A stretch of 5,933 nucleotides of DNA from an uncultured Jannaschia sp. (GTDB taxonomy: Bacteria; Pseudomonadota; Alphaproteobacteria; Rhodobacterales; Rhodobacteraceae): assembly GCA_937916365.1 (NCBI GenBank), contig CALFSY010000020.1, positions 1 to 5,933 on the forward strand, written 5' to 3'. Both the position numbers and the translations under genes were made by a program. Below are positions 1 through 5,342 of this stretch, in pieces; position 1 is the stretch's first letter; every line of letters begins with the position of its first letter. The notes beneath the pieces were generated by a model. The model was not told the DNA's origin and did no database searches. It was given only the letters and a program-made list of their open reading frames with translations.

Positions 1-82
1 GGCGTTGCCGGATTTTCCCGGCAAAACGCGCCTGCCGCCCTATCACATCCCCCCCGCGACCATGGCCGAGACTGCGTCGTGA
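1..82 (+). CDS. C-terminal end of an unidentified protein, translationally coupled to hslU
   Basis: The second forward frame is open from the left edge to a TGA at 80-82 and encodes the last 26 or so residues of a protein, ending in PPYHIPPATMAETAS. The stop overlaps the hslU start in the arrangement GTGA, which suggests that ribosomes finishing this gene re-initiate on hslU. The usual partner upstream of hslU is hslV, but this proline-rich tail does not resemble the HslV C-terminus I know. I therefore cannot name the gene. The first forward frame is also open here, but it holds no ATG or GTG before position 79 and simply runs into hslU. The fragment is short, so the reading-frame choice rests mainly on the tight overlap. 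Confidence 0.5.
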   Translation, partial: ALPDFPGKTRLPPYHIPPATMAETAS

Positions 83-1389
83 CCCCCCTAACCCCCCGCG
101 AAATTGTTAGCGAGCTGGACCGATTTATCATCGGGCAAAACGATGCAAAACGCGCCGTTGCCGTTGCACTTAGGAACCGGTGGCGTAGGAAAAAATTGGG
201 CGACGATCTGCGGGATGAGGTGTATCCGAAGAATATCCTTATGATTGGGCCAACGGGGGTGGGTAAAACCGAAATCAGCCGCCGTTTGGCCAAACTGGCC
301 CATGCCCCCTTTCTAAAGGTCGAAGCCACCAAATACACCGAGGTTGGGTATGTGGGCCGCGATGTCGAACAAATCATCCGCGATTTGTTAGATGTGGCCA
401 TCACCATGGTGCGCGACCAGATGCGCGCGGATGTGATGGAACGGGCCCGCGCCGCTGCCGAGGATCGCGTGATTGATGCCTTGGCCGGACAGGACGCGCG
501 CGATCAAACCCGCGAAATGTTTCGCCGCAAACTGCGGGCTGGGGATTTAGACGACACGATGATCGACATTGAGGTCACCGATAAACCCAAACCGATGCCC
601 ATGTTTGAATTGCCCGGTCAACCCATGGGGGTTACCGGCGGAATGATGAACCTGGGCGATTTATTTGGTAAGGCATTCGGCAAACAGACTGTGAAGCGGC
701 GCATCACCGTCGCCGATAGCCACGACATTCTAATCGGCGAAGAAACCGATAAATTGCTTGATGACGATATGATCGCGCGACAGGCCACGCGCACTGTTGA
801 ACAGGATGGTATCGTTTTTATCGACGAAATTGATAAGGTTGCCGCGCGGCGCGATGCACGCGGTGTGGATGTTAGCCGCGAAGGCGTGCAACGCGATCTT
901 TTACCCTTAATTGAGGGCACAACTGTCAATACCAAGCACGGACCAATTAAAACCGATCATGTTCTTTTTATTGCGTCCGGCGCGTTTCATATTGCCAAAC
1001 CATCCGACCTTTTGCCAGAATTACAAGGGCGATTACCGATACGTGTTAATCTGCGCCCATTGGTTGAGGCTGATTTTGTTCGTATCCTAACCGAAACCGA
1101 CAATGCCCTAACACGCCAATATACGGCCCTTATGGAAACCGAACATGTCACCGTAGATTTTACAGAAGATGGCATTACAGAGATTGCAAAAATTGCAGCC
1201 CAAGTTAATGATCATATCGAAAATATAGGGGCGCGGCGGCTTTACACAGTTATGGAACGTGTGTTTGAAGAGTTAAGTTTCACCGCCCCGGATCGGTCGG
1301 GCGAAACCATAACGATTGACGCCGCATTTGTGGAAAAGAACTTAGGTGAACTTACACAAAGCATTGATTTAAGCCGATACGTTCTTTAG
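79..1389 (+). CDS. hslU: HslU, ATPase/unfoldase subunit of the HslUV (ClpYQ) protease
   Basis: This 436-residue AAA+ protein matches HslU from end to end (443 residues in E. coli). HslU forms a hexameric ring in the cytoplasm that unfolds substrates and feeds them to the HslV peptidase. Visible landmarks are the N-terminal TPREIVSELD signature (residues 5-14), Walker A GPTGVGKT (57-64), the pore loop GYVG (90-93), a shortened I-domain rich in Gly and Met (about 110-215), Walker B IVFIDE (245-250), ASGAFH (299-304), and NIGARR (382-387) carrying the sensor-2 arginine. The C-terminal DLSRYVL tail, which docks into HslV, is kept, so a working HslV should exist elsewhere. The GTG at 79 is the only in-frame start near the conserved N-terminus and overlaps the previous stop codon. 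No strong Shine-Dalgarno is visible, which fits coupling. GC content falls from the 5' to the 3' part of the gene. Confidence 0.98.
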   Translation: MTPLTPREIVSELDRFIIGQNDAKRAVAVALRNRWRRKKLGDDLRDEVYPKNILMIGPTGVGKTEISRRLAKLAHAPFLKVEATKYTEVGYVGRDVEQIIRDLLDVAITMVRDQMRADVMERARAAAEDRVIDALAGQDARDQTREMFRRKLRAGDLDDTMIDIEVTDKPKPMPMFELPGQPMGVTGGMMNLGDLFGKAFGKQTVKRRITVADSHDILIGEETDKLLDDDMIARQATRTVEQDGIVFIDEIDKVAARRDARGVDVSREGVQRDLLPLIEGTTVNTKHGPIKTDHVLFIASGAFHIAKPSDLLPELQGRLPIRVNLRPLVEADFVRILTETDNALTRQYTALMETEHVTVDFTEDGITEIAKIAAQVNDHIENIGARRLYTVMERVFEELSFTAPDRSGETITIDAAFVEKNLGELTQSIDLSRYVL

Positions 1390-1411
1390 TAGGCGGTTTT
1401 AGGGTGAGAAA

Positions 1412-1417
1412 TATAAT
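1412..1417 (+). promoter_or_regulatory. Candidate -10 element upstream of aroE
   Basis: A perfect TATAAT lies 23 bases after the hslU stop, in a 111-base AT-rich gap that separates hslU from the aroE-coaE-dnaQ run. The best -35 at normal spacing is TAGGCG (1390-1395, 16-base spacer), which matches only three of six consensus bases. Transcription from here would give a leader of roughly 75-80 bases. In DNA this AT-rich the hexamer may be chance. No hairpin terminator for hslU is seen, so read-through from hslU is also possible. Confidence 0.35.
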
Positions 1418-1500
1418 GGAAATATATTTTGTAAGTCATGTTCGCGGTTAAAGATTATGTAACACATATGAGATTAAAATTCGTAGCCTAACATAGAATT

Positions 1501-2349
1501 GTGAAAATGCCGCAAGAAAACCCTAACATCGCAGCCGTTATTGGCGACCCAATTTCACATTCCCTATCCCCTAAATTATATAATTATTGGTTTCAAAAAT
1601 ATAAAATATTAGGTCACTATATACCACTTCATATTGTTCAAGAAGATATTAAAGAGGCTTTAAAAATTCTCCCAAAAATCGGATTTGCGGGTCTTAATGT
1701 TACAATTCCACACAAAGAATATATCCTGTCATTGGTCGATCAGGTATCTGATCGCGCCATGGCAACGGGTGCAGCAAATGTTTTGACCTTTTTAAGGGAT
1801 GGAACAATTCATGCGGATAACACAGATGGAATAGGCTTTTTAAGCCATATGACCCAAACAATTCCATCTTGGAAGAACCATACCGATACGATCCTTATTT
1901 TAGGCGCGGGCGGGGCCGCAAAAGCCGTTGTTTCAGCATTGATGTTAGACAATATCTCGCAGAATATCATTATTACGAACAGAAACCCTGAACGTGCCGT
2001 AGCATTAAAGAATCAATTCAACTCAAAATCTATAAAAATACGTGATTGGCACGACGCGCCTAGCGTGATTGAACATGCAAATTTGATTATCAATACCTCG
2101 CCCATGGGAATGGAAGGATACCCCGGATTTTCAATAGATTTATCACGATTATCACCCCCAACTATTGTGATGGACATCGTATATACGCCATTAGAAACGG
2201 AGCTGTTGCGTCGGGCGCGTGCAAAGGGTTGTGAGACGGTCGATGGTCTTGGCATGCTTTTCCATCAGGCAGTGCCTGCATTCAAACGATGGTTTGGGTA
2301 TCAACCATGTGTTGACCAAAATCTTTACCAGGCGATTCTATCACGATGA
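1501..2349 (+). CDS. aroE: Shikimate dehydrogenase (NADP+), AroE
   Basis: AroE reduces 3-dehydroshikimate to shikimate with NADPH, in the pathway to chorismate and aromatic amino acids. The 282-residue protein has the normal two-domain layout. The substrate domain shows SHSLSP (19-24, shikimate-binding serines), NVTIPHK (66-72, ending in the catalytic lysine), Asn93 and NTDG (107-110, catalytic aspartate 109). The NADP domain shows GAGGAA (135-140), NRN (160-162; usually NRT, keeping the arginine that favours NADP), NTSPMGM (198-204) and DGLGMLFHQA near the end. An in-frame TAA at 1489-1491 limits the start to GTG 1501 or ATG 1507, which differ by two residues. Neither has a clear ribosome site, so the choice is open. 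The stop overlaps coaE in ATGA. The DNA is very AT-rich compared with early hslU. The maf gene that often precedes aroE in alphaproteobacteria is absent here. Confidence 0.97.
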   Translation: MKMPQENPNIAAVIGDPISHSLSPKLYNYWFQKYKILGHYIPLHIVQEDIKEALKILPKIGFAGLNVTIPHKEYILSLVDQVSDRAMATGAANVLTFLRDGTIHADNTDGIGFLSHMTQTIPSWKNHTDTILILGAGGAAKAVVSALMLDNISQNIIITNRNPERAVALKNQFNSKSIKIRDWHDAPSVIEHANLIINTSPMGMEGYPGFSIDLSRLSPPTIVMDIVYTPLETELLRRARAKGCETVDGLGMLFHQAVPAFKRWFGYQPCVDQNLYQAILSR

Positions 2350-2939
2350 CATTTCTGTTAGGTCTTACCGGGTCTATCGGAATGGGGAAATCGACAACCG
2401 CAAATATGTTTCGTGATATGGGCATATCGGTATGGGACGCCGACAAAGTGGTGCATGATCTGTATGAAAAAAATAGTAGTGCAATACCTATCATCGAATC
2501 TCAAATTCCGGGTATTATTGAAAATGGTGCCGTTGATCGTGATAGCTTAAGGTTAGCTATACAGCATCACCCACCATTGTTAAAAAAAATTGAACATATA
2601 ATACATCCTTTGGTATGGGAAAATCGTAATAGTTTTATATCTCAAAATAAACATGAACCTCTGTTAGTTTTTGATATCCCTCTCTTATTTGAAACCGGTT
2701 CCGATCAAGATATGGATGCGACACTTGTGGTGGAAACCGATTATGATACACAAAGATCACGTGTGCTAAATCGTGATGGAATGACCGAAGAAATTTTTCA
2801 AAGTTTGTTGAAACGTCAAATGCCCAACCAAGAAAAAGCATCGAAAGCAAACTATGTTATCCGAACGGATGATATGGATCAAACAAGGCATGACGTTGCA
2901 TCACTTGTAAACAAACTAACACAAGGTTGTGTAAGATGA
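2346..2939 (+). CDS. coaE: Dephospho-CoA kinase, CoaE
   Basis: CoaE phosphorylates the 3'-hydroxyl of the dephospho-CoA ribose using ATP, the final step of coenzyme A synthesis. The 197-residue protein is of usual length. It starts with GLTGSIGMGKS (6-16), containing the P-loop, followed by WDADKVVHDLY (30-40) with the likely catalytic base Asp33, IHP (86-88), DIPLLFETG (110-118), the lid segment around NRDGMTEE (142-149) and RQ (157-158). Near the end the common A-D-Y-V-I motif reads ANYVI (168-172), a mild change unlikely to abolish activity. The start ATG shares bases with the aroE stop (ATGA), and the stop is shared in the same way with dnaQ, so all three genes are probably translated from one message. 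A row inside this gene (2581-2640) has only 13 G or C in 60 bases. Confidence 0.97.
   Translation: MTFLLGLTGSIGMGKSTTANMFRDMGISVWDADKVVHDLYEKNSSAIPIIESQIPGIIENGAVDRDSLRLAIQHHPPLLKKIEHIIHPLVWENRNSFISQNKHEPLLVFDIPLLFETGSDQDMDATLVVETDYDTQRSRVLNRDGMTEEIFQSLLKRQMPNQEKASKANYVIRTDDMDQTRHDVASLVNKLTQGCVR
2923..2926 (+). promoter_or_regulatory. Ribosome binding site deciding the dnaQ start
   Basis: AAGG inside the last coaE codons lies nine bases before ATG 2936. It favours this start over the upstream TTG at 2927, which would directly abut the site. Together with the ATGA overlap it suggests both re-initiation and fresh ribosome loading. Confidence 0.55.
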
Positions 2940-3634
2940 GAGAAATTATTGTCGACACAGAAACCACCGGCCTTGATCCGTTTGAAGATCCCGCACACAG
3001 GATTGTAGAAATAGGGGCGGTTGAATTATGGAATCATATCCCAACAGGTGAAACATATCATCAATATATTAATCCAAACCGCAATATGCCACAGGACGCA
3101 TTCAACATCCATGGGATTAGCGAGCAATTTCTTTTAGATAAACCTAAATTTACCACTATCGCAGATAATTTCCTAGATTTCATAAAAGATAGTAAGCTAA
3201 TAATCCACAATGCTACATTTGATATGAAATTTCTAAATGCCGAATTAACATGGGCCCAAAAACCAATTTTATCTGAGATCCAAATTATTGACACTTTACA
3301 AATTGCCCGCCGCCTTTTTCCTGGATCACCAGTTTCACTAGATGCGTTATGCCGACGCTTCGACATTGATAACTCTAAACGTCAAAAACATGGTGCGTTA
3401 TTAGATTCTGAAATTCTAGCTGATGTTTATTTAGAACTTATTGGCGGCAAACAAACGAATTTTGCGCTTTCAATGAAAGAATCATCTCAAAAGTTGAAGA
3501 CTGATTCAAACGTGTGGCATCCCTCACCACGCCCTAAAGTATTAAAGCCATTTTTAACACACGCAGAAATCGAATTGCACGGCGCATTTATTGATGATTT
3601 AGGGGATAAAGCGGTATGGAAAAAATTTAACTAA
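2936..3634 (+). CDS. dnaQ: DNA polymerase III epsilon subunit, 3'-5' proofreading exonuclease
   Basis: DnaQ removes misincorporated nucleotides while bound to the DnaE polymerase subunit. The 232-residue protein is a complete DEDDh exonuclease. ExoI is IVDTETTGLD with Asp7 and Glu9; ExoII is IIHNATFDMKF with Asp96; ExoIII is KHGALLDSEILADVY with His152 and Asp157. A matching SLDALCRRFDIDNSKR stretch precedes ExoIII. The C-terminal 50 or so residues, beyond the exonuclease fold, are the expected polymerase-binding tail. I chose ATG 2936 because it overlaps the coaE stop as ATGA and has AAGG (2923-2926) nine bases upstream. A TTG at 2927 would add only three residues and sits in that ribosome site. 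The 3' end converges on secB with a four-base overlap. The DNA is AT-rich, like the two genes before it. Confidence 0.97.
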   Translation: MREIIVDTETTGLDPFEDPAHRIVEIGAVELWNHIPTGETYHQYINPNRNMPQDAFNIHGISEQFLLDKPKFTTIADNFLDFIKDSKLIIHNATFDMKFLNAELTWAQKPILSEIQIIDTLQIARRLFPGSPVSLDALCRRFDIDNSKRQKHGALLDSEILADVYLELIGGKQTNFALSMKESSQKLKTDSNVWHPSPRPKVLKPFLTHAEIELHGAFIDDLGDKAVWKKFN

Positions 3635-3656
3635 TTATACGTTTTTGCATTTTTTT
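3620..3656. terminator. Possible bidirectional A/T-tract terminator at the dnaQ/secB convergence
   Basis: The overlapping stop codons sit in a roughly symmetrical AT-only stretch: A6 (3620-3625), a small palindromic core TAA-CTAA-TTA (3628-3637), then T5 (3642-3646) and T7 (3650-3656). Each strand therefore carries a T-run just past its own gene's stop. The stem has no G-C core and would be weak, so it may rely on colliding polymerases or Rho. No stronger hairpin is seen nearby. Confidence 0.25.
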
Positions 3657-4137
3657 GACTTTCGATTTGTTTTTTATATAGATCAAGAAAATCTATATTG
3701 TCTAAATAAAGGGGGGGATATCCACCATCATGGGTTATATCAGATATGATGCGCCTTACGAATGGAAATAAAAGTCGTGGGCATTCTATGTATAGATAAG
3801 GTGGTAACTGTTCCATGGTAATATTTTCAATGTGAAAAATACCACCGTATTCGATTTCTAAAAGAAAAATCGCCCTTGGATCGGTTTCTTTTGTTTTTCC
3901 TTCGATTTGCACCTTTAGGATAACATTGTATTGATTTTCAACTGGGCGTTTATCCGCGCGTGGTAAAATTTTCACCTGAATATCGGGCTGTCCTATATTG
4001 GTAAGCGCTTTTTGCGCAGCTAGGTTTTCAAATGACATATCCCTAATAAACTGGCCTAATATCCGCATTTTTGGTAAACTGGGGGGGGCGGTATTTGAAT
4101 CGTTTGATTGTGCTGCGTCGCCGTTTGCATCACTCAT
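3631..4137 (-). CDS. secB: SecB, protein-export chaperone
   Basis: SecB is a cytosolic tetrameric chaperone that holds unfolded precursor proteins and passes them to SecA. The 168-residue protein shows the family pattern: a disordered acidic N-terminal extension (1-20), QFIRDMSFENL (29-39), a beta-rich core, EYGGIFHIENI (96-106), then ECPRLLFPFVRRIISD (118-133), GGYPPLYL (138-145) and the closing NIDFLDLY (147-154). The ATG at 4137 is preceded by AGGAGGG at ideal spacing. A further upstream TTG-type start at 4170 would add an implausible stretch that includes the ribosome site. The stop overlaps that of convergent dnaQ. Two long C-runs lie in frame in the coding strand (opposite 3711-3717 and 4081-4088) and are weak points for slippage or sequencing error. 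The fxsA gene I recall opposite secB in many relatives is missing. Confidence 0.97.
   Translation of the reverse strand: MSDANGDAAQSNDSNTAPPSLPKMRILGQFIRDMSFENLAAQKALTNIGQPDIQVKILPRADKRPVENQYNVILKVQIEGKTKETDPRAIFLLEIEYGGIFHIENITMEQLPPYLYIECPRLLFPFVRRIISDITHDGGYPPLYLDNIDFLDLYKKQIESQKNAKTYN
3676..3698. repeat. Perfect 8-bp inverted repeat inside secB
   Basis: ATATAGAT (3676-3683) and ATCTATAT (3691-3698) are exact reverse complements around a 7-base loop. The repeat encodes part of the conserved NIDFLDLYKK end of SecB. It is not followed by a T-run on either strand, so it does not read as an intrinsic terminator. It may be coincidental. Confidence 0.45.
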
Positions 4138-4141
4138 GGCG

Positions 4142-4148
4142 CCCTCCT
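4142..4148 (-). promoter_or_regulatory. Strong Shine-Dalgarno of secB
   Basis: On the minus strand AGGAGGG ends four bases before the secB ATG at 4137. It is the best ribosome binding site in the window and fixes the secB start, ruling out the longer reading frame. Confidence 0.85.
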
Positions 4149-4255
4149 GAATTATTTTGCTGCTGCACACTTAGCAAGCGTATGCGCAAGCCTCAACGGC
4201 ATAGTGTATTATTTTGATTGTCCAACATGGTTCGGCTATTTCTGTTGGATGTATT

Positions 4256-4264
4256 TGTGGATAA
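4256..4264 (-). promoter_or_regulatory. Consensus DnaA box (TTATCCACA)
   Basis: The minus strand reads TTATCCACA, identical to the high-affinity DnaA-binding consensus. It lies about 120 bases upstream of the secB start. One exact copy can occur by chance or regulate a neighbouring gene. No second perfect box was seen in the window; one-mismatch versions are present within aroE (1812-1820) and dnaQ (3201-3209), where codon constraints apply. Confidence 0.45.
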
Positions 4265-4279
4265 GTGATCTGCTGTTGT

Positions 4280-4320
4280 CCCGGCCTTACCTTAAACGGC
4301 GGGTATTTTTACTTATTTTT
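4280..4320 (+). terminator. Candidate rightward intrinsic terminator or attenuator before the YggS-family gene
   Basis: CCCGGCC (4280-4286) can pair with GGCGGG (4298-4303) if one G is bulged, giving a G-C-rich stem with an 11-base loop. It is followed by a T-rich stretch to 4320. No gene ends upstream on this strand, so if it is real it would end a short leader or small RNA starting in the secB upstream region. The bulge and the interrupted T-run make it weak. Confidence 0.3.
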
Positions 4321-4451
4321 GAACTGCACCAAGCGGCACATTTTCCATGGCTTCTATGGCTACCTTTTACCCCACGTCTAATCGCACGAAATTCACCGAT
4401 GGACAAAGATAGATGTGGCCCCGCGACCACATGGCAGGGTATGTTGAAAGA

Positions 4452-5141
4452 ATGACAGGCTTATCTTTAATTTCCGCGCGTATTGCGCAGGCGGTCGTGA
4501 CGGCCGGGCGCGCCCCTGGGTCTGTTGAGTTGATTGCCGTTTCAAAACAACAGCCCCTAAACCGTGTTCAAGCCGTTCTTCAATCTGGCCACCGGGTGTT
4601 TGGCGAAAATCGTGTGCAAGAGGCCGCAATGCGTTGGCCCCCTTTAATATCGCGCCATGCTGGCGTGCATCTGCATTTAATCGGCCCCCTACAAACAAAT
4701 AAGGCCCGTCAGGCGATGGAGTTGTTTCAAACTATACATTCGCTTGACCGTCCGAAATTGGCCCGCCGTCTTGCCGATCTAGCGCAAGATCGCGGAACAT
4801 GTCCTGATCTTTTCGTTCAGGTTAACACGGGCGAAGAACCGCAAAAAACCGGGATTTTCCCGAACGACGCCGATGATTTTATCAAAGAAACCCGTAATAT
4901 GGATTTACCCATAATGGGGCTGATGTGCATCCCCCCCCTGAACGAAGAGGTCAGTTTGCATTTCGCCCTTTTGGCCAAAATCGCCGAACGTAACGGGCTT
5001 TGGGGGTTATCCATGGGGATGAGCGCAGATTTTGAAACGGCAATCGCATTCGGTGCCACGCATGTGCGCGTGGGATCCGCCATATTCGGGGCGCGCCCTT
5101 CGCACGACGCCCCTGTATCATCATCGGAAAATACTACCTAG
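4452..5141 (+). CDS. yggS: YggS/PLPBP-family pyridoxal phosphate homeostasis protein
   Basis: Members of this family are small cytosolic proteins with the alanine-racemase-like TIM-barrel fold. They bind PLP but have no established catalytic reaction and help keep vitamin B6, amino-acid and keto-acid pools balanced. The 229-residue reading from ATG 4452 shows the PLP lysine in IAVSKQQP (Lys32), FGENRVQEA (50-58), HLIGPLQTNK (75-84), VQVNTGEEPQKTG (122-134), SMGMSADF (187-194) and the phosphate-binding RVGSAIFG (206-213). I chose 4452 because family proteins begin just before an ISARIAQAV-like helix. Starts at 4413 or 4431 would add 13 or 7 residues without family support. The only ribosome-site hint is GAAAGA directly before 4452. 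The gene stands alone, with gaps of more than 200 bases on both sides. Its codons favour CCC for proline, including a C8 run at 4931-4938. Confidence 0.95.
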   Translation: MTGLSLISARIAQAVVTAGRAPGSVELIAVSKQQPLNRVQAVLQSGHRVFGENRVQEAAMRWPPLISRHAGVHLHLIGPLQTNKARQAMELFQTIHSLDRPKLARRLADLAQDRGTCPDLFVQVNTGEEPQKTGIFPNDADDFIKETRNMDLPIMGLMCIPPLNEEVSLHFALLAKIAERNGLWGLSMGMSADFETAIAFGATHVRVGSAIFGARPSHDAPVSSSENTT

Positions 5142-5230
5142 TCCTAATGCCACATCCCCATGGCAGGCGCCGATTAAATTTAGGGCGTGCGCAGAAAATT
5201 CGCGATTTTTCCCAGACCCTTCAAACGAAT

Positions 5231-5258
5231 TTGAGACATTCATATGCGTGAATTTAAG
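5231..5258 (+). promoter_or_regulatory. Candidate promoter for the membrane-protein gene
   Basis: TTGAGA (5231-5236, five of six matches) and TTTAAG (5253-5258, four of six) are separated by 16 bases in the 201-base gap between the two rightward genes. This would give a leader of roughly 75-80 bases. The gap also has a single GACTC (5280-5284), a site of the CcrM type GANTC. I saw no convincing terminator for the preceding gene. Confidence 0.3.
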
Positions 5259-5328
5259 GTTCAAGGGTGTGTTTGGGGTGACTCTTGTGTGCCACCAAGG
5301 TAAATCAGGGAAAGATGCCGCGATAATT

Positions 5329-5334
5329 GAAGGA
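5329..5334 (+). promoter_or_regulatory. Ribosome binding site favouring the GTG start at 5343
   Basis: GAAGGA ends eight bases before GTG 5343, a good distance, but overlaps the ATG at 5334. It therefore favours the shorter protein starting MVRTNKNELD. Confidence 0.5.
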
Positions 5335-5342
5335 TGGGGTTG

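Larger units (their letters stand above)
4138..4451. other. Divergent intergenic region between secB and the YggS-family gene
   Basis: This 314-base stretch separates the two divergent genes. It holds the secB ribosome site, a perfect DnaA-box match (4256-4264), a GCAAGC direct repeat with 12-base period (4174-4190 region) and a terminator-like hairpin (4280-4320). Both genes must be transcribed from here, but I found no convincing -35/-10 pair on either strand. A forward frame open across it overlaps the secB start, lacks any recognisable motif and is probably not a gene. I looked for a remnant of fxsA and saw none. Confidence 0.6.

Noticed and set aside
618..935. A 105-residue reverse open frame inside hslU
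   Set aside because: It lies opposite strongly conserved HslU sequence including Walker B and has no independent support.
1438..1491. A 17-codon ATG frame just before aroE as a leader peptide
   Set aside because: No ribosome site, no run of regulatory codons and no following attenuator structure; probably chance in AT-rich DNA.
4138..4451. The secB upstream gap as a full replication origin
   Set aside because: Only one exact DnaA box is present, there is no cluster of boxes or clear AT-rich unwinding region, and hemE or other usual origin flanks are not visible.
4438..4451. Starts of the YggS-family gene at 4413 or 4431
   Set aside because: The extra residues have no family counterpart and no better ribosome site; the conserved sequence begins after ATG 4452.
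4108..4455. A 115-residue forward open frame rich in Trp, Phe, Cys and Tyr across the gap before the YggS-family gene
   Set aside because: It begins inside the secB coding region on the opposite strand, has no ribosome site or recognisable motif, and runs out of frame into the YggS-family gene. It does not resemble FxsA.
5142..5342. A tRNA, small RNA gene or strong terminator in the gap after the YggS-family gene
   Set aside because: No cloverleaf, no convincing hairpin with T-run and no conserved RNA motif could be seen; only a weak promoter candidate remains.
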